Shown here: positions 62,914-64,000 of the stretch, in pieces | Layout: each line of letters begins with the position of its first letter | Position numbering within the stretch: the first letter of the stretch is position 1 | Assembly: GCA_045127535.1 (NCBI GenBank) | Contig: JBGVQN010000067.1 | Coordinates: forward strand, 1 to 64,000 | DNA: 64,000 nt | Direction of reading: 5' to 3' | Origin: UBA2942 sp045127535 | GTDB taxonomy: Bacteria > Bacillota > Clostridia > Lachnospirales > Lachnospiraceae | Made by a program: the position numbers and the translations under genes | The notes under the pieces: model-generated | The model's input: only the letters and a program-made list of their open reading frames with translations | Databases searched by the model: none | Told to the model about the DNA's origin: nothing

Positions 62914-62957
62914 AGAGCGTAAAAAAGTGATTTAGTCCTTTTTTGCGCTCTTTTTTT
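62914..62957 (+). terminator. Terminator after the hydratase gene
   Basis: AGAGCG-AAAAAAG (62914) pairs with CTTTTTT-CGCTCT (62938) with one G-U, followed by seven T. Confidence 0.85.
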
Positions 62958-63070
62958 GTGTCAAAAAAAGGAAAACATGCATATATCTTCTAAATCGCAA
63001 ATATATTGCATAGAGACCGGAGTGGATTTTACGGTTTTTATGTGCCTGAATGGGCGGAATGGAGGACATA

Positions 63071-63286
63071 ATGAGACGAGTACGGGAAAATGCAGGAATG
63101 ATGGAGTATCAGAGACTGGCTGCAGAAATACGGCAGGCCAACGAAGAAATGCAGATCATGTATCAGAAATTGTCTTTTGTAACAGAACCGGATCTGATAG
63201 ATGCGGCAATTTTTCAGCTGAATGCTACCCAGAAGCGGTATGAATATCTGGTTAGTTTGTGCAAACAAAAACAAATGGTTAAATAA
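63071..63286 (+). CDS. DUF2508 family protein (YaaL-like)
   Basis: A 71-residue helical protein (MRRVRENAGMMEYQRLAAEI) with the DUF2508 pattern including FVTEPDLIDAAIFQLNATQK. In Bacillus the relative YaaL lies by recR and bofA. The function is unknown. Start at ATG 63071 behind AATGGAGGACATA; an in-frame ATG seven codons earlier precedes the site. Confidence 0.8.
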   Translation: MRRVRENAGMMEYQRLAAEIRQANEEMQIMYQKLSFVTEPDLIDAAIFQLNATQKRYEYLVSLCKQKQMVK

Positions 63287-63308
63287 TAAAAATAATAGCT
63301 AAAAATAC

Positions 63309-63336
63309 TTGACAATGACACGAAAAGGTGTAAAAT
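63309..63336 (+). promoter_or_regulatory. Promoter of the tad/flp locus
   Basis: TTGACA (63309-63314), 16-bp spacer, TAAAAT (63331-63336). A tandem TAGTTYACATAA pair (63336-63347 and 63349-63360, 13-bp period) lies over the transcription start and could be an operator. Confidence 0.65.
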
Positions 63337-63378
63337 AGTTCACATAAATAGTTTACATAATATATATAGGAGTGGAAT

Positions 63379-63909
63379 ATGGTTGTAATTGGCTGCAGAA
63401 TCCTATTGTATGTATTTCTCACAGCGGCAGCCTGGCAGGATGGATGCCGGGGCAGGATACCTGTGAGGCTGGCAGAATGTGTGCTGATTGCAGGAATTCT
63501 CCTGTGCGCTGCAGAGGGATGGGAGGAGGTTTTGTGGTATCTGTGGCGGTTTGTGGTGTTTGCTGCCCCTTTTTTCTTCCTCTCTCTGCTGGGGATGATG
63601 GGAGGAGGAGACTGGAAGCTTTTTGGACTTACGGGAGCTCTGGCAGGGTGGTACAGAGGATTGTGTATTGCAGGACTAGGACTGCTTCTGGCCGGGATTT
63701 TTGGAGCAGGGAAGCTGTTATGTACTGGCCGTCTTAGGAGCCGTCTGCAGCTGTTTGACTGGTACTGCAGAAGGTGCATCGGCAGCAGGCATTTTTGCAG
63801 ATATCCTGCTGTAACAGATGACAGGGACAAGATCCGTCTGGGCTGCTTTGTCTGGGCAGGGGCATTGTTAGAGGGTGTATGGAGACTGATCTGCGAAATA
63901 TGTCTGTAA
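63379..63909 (+). CDS. Prepilin peptidase, A24 family (TadV/CpaA-like)
   Basis: A 176-residue membrane protein with about five or six hydrophobic segments. The two catalytic aspartates are in AWQDGCRGRIP (residue 20) and MGGGDWKLF (residue 77), as in A24 leader peptidases that process Flp pilins. It lacks the N-terminal methylase domain, typical of the TadV class. Start at ATG 63379 behind ATAGGAGTGGAAT. Confidence 0.88.
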   Translation: MVVIGCRILLYVFLTAAAWQDGCRGRIPVRLAECVLIAGILLCAAEGWEEVLWYLWRFVVFAAPFFFLSLLGMMGGGDWKLFGLTGALAGWYRGLCIAGLGLLLAGIFGAGKLLCTGRLRSRLQLFDWYCRRCIGSRHFCRYPAVTDDRDKIRLGCFVWAGALLEGVWRLICEICL

Positions 63910-63926
63910 ACAGAAGGTGAGGGCAA

Positions 63927-64000
63927 ATGAGAAAAATTCTTGGAATTTATGATACAGAAAGCGGATATGGGGAACGTCTGGCGGGGTATTTGTCGGTTCA
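63927..64000 (+). CDS. TadZ/CpaE-like protein, N-terminus only (cut by window edge)
   Basis: ATG 63927 behind GAAGGTGAGGGCAA opens a frame MRKILGIYDTESGYGERLAGYLS that runs off the window. The ILGIYD-ErLAgYL start resembles the receiver-like N-terminal domain of TadZ/CpaE ATPases, which position Tad pilus machinery. Placement right after a prepilin peptidase supports this. Confidence 0.6.
   Translation, partial: MRKILGIYDTESGYGERLAGYLSV

Overview
The window reads as chromosomal DNA of a Gram-positive, anaerobic, spore-related Clostridia member, most likely a Lachnospiraceae. Supporting signs are the rplKAJL-rpoBC-rpsLG-fusA-tuf gene order with Firmicutes-type proteins, strong AGGAGG ribosome binding sites, an L10 leader and a T-box, spore-associated proteins (a SleL/YaaH-like LysM+GH18 hydrolase and a SipL-like SPOCS+LysM protein), type III glutamine synthetase, pyruvate formate-lyase, and an NfeD/flotillin pair. 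The species cannot be fixed from the sequence alone.

Layout. 1-1830: the end of an AAA/DUF4143 ATPase and a ZIP metal transporter. 2152-20583: the translation/transcription block rpmG-secE-nusG-rplK-rplA-rplJ-rplL, then a low-GC ABC exporter pair and a tRNA-Pro inserted before rpoB-rpoC, then rpsL-rpsG-fusA-tuf. 20860-29444: spore hydrolase, membrane MerR regulator, radical SAM protein, trpF, glnN (minus strand) and an ABC-F protein with an attenuator-like leader. 29606-34543: a T-box, a leuA whose product carries a C-terminal AraC-type DNA-binding domain, a PII gene and a SipL-like gene. 34892-39153: an anaerobic pyruvate cluster in which pyruvate formate-lyase is split; the core enzyme has the catalytic Cys-Cys but no glycyl-radical loop, and that loop sits on a separate 79-residue protein. 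A third, cysteine-rich relative of that small protein, the activase and a 2[4Fe-4S] ferredoxin complete the cluster. 39430-46191: a GT2/YfhO pair for cell-surface glycosylation, an ECF sigma operon and a MerR gene. 46619-48420: an IS3-family insertion sequence. 48560-58840: a frameshifted metalloprotease, lipoprotein, DEAD-box helicase, P-loop kinase, NfeD-like protein, flotillin, MscL with a zinc ribbon, AI-2E family permease and M18 aminopeptidase. 59020-64000: a MarR-flavodoxin operon, an aconitase-family hydratase, a DUF2508 gene, and the start of a Tad/Flp pilus locus cut by the window edge.

The most interesting observations are: (1) the split pyruvate formate-lyase with two small partner proteins; (2) the LeuA-AraC fusion under a T-box; (3) a repeated structured element (23123-23295 and 60260-60539) with a conserved core, covarying stem and completely different but self-complementary arms, each copy lying just upstream of a start codon; (4) an IS3-family element whose two ends each carry a phased array of a 7-bp motif, mostly at 31-32 bp spacing. 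No CRISPR array or rRNA gene was seen.
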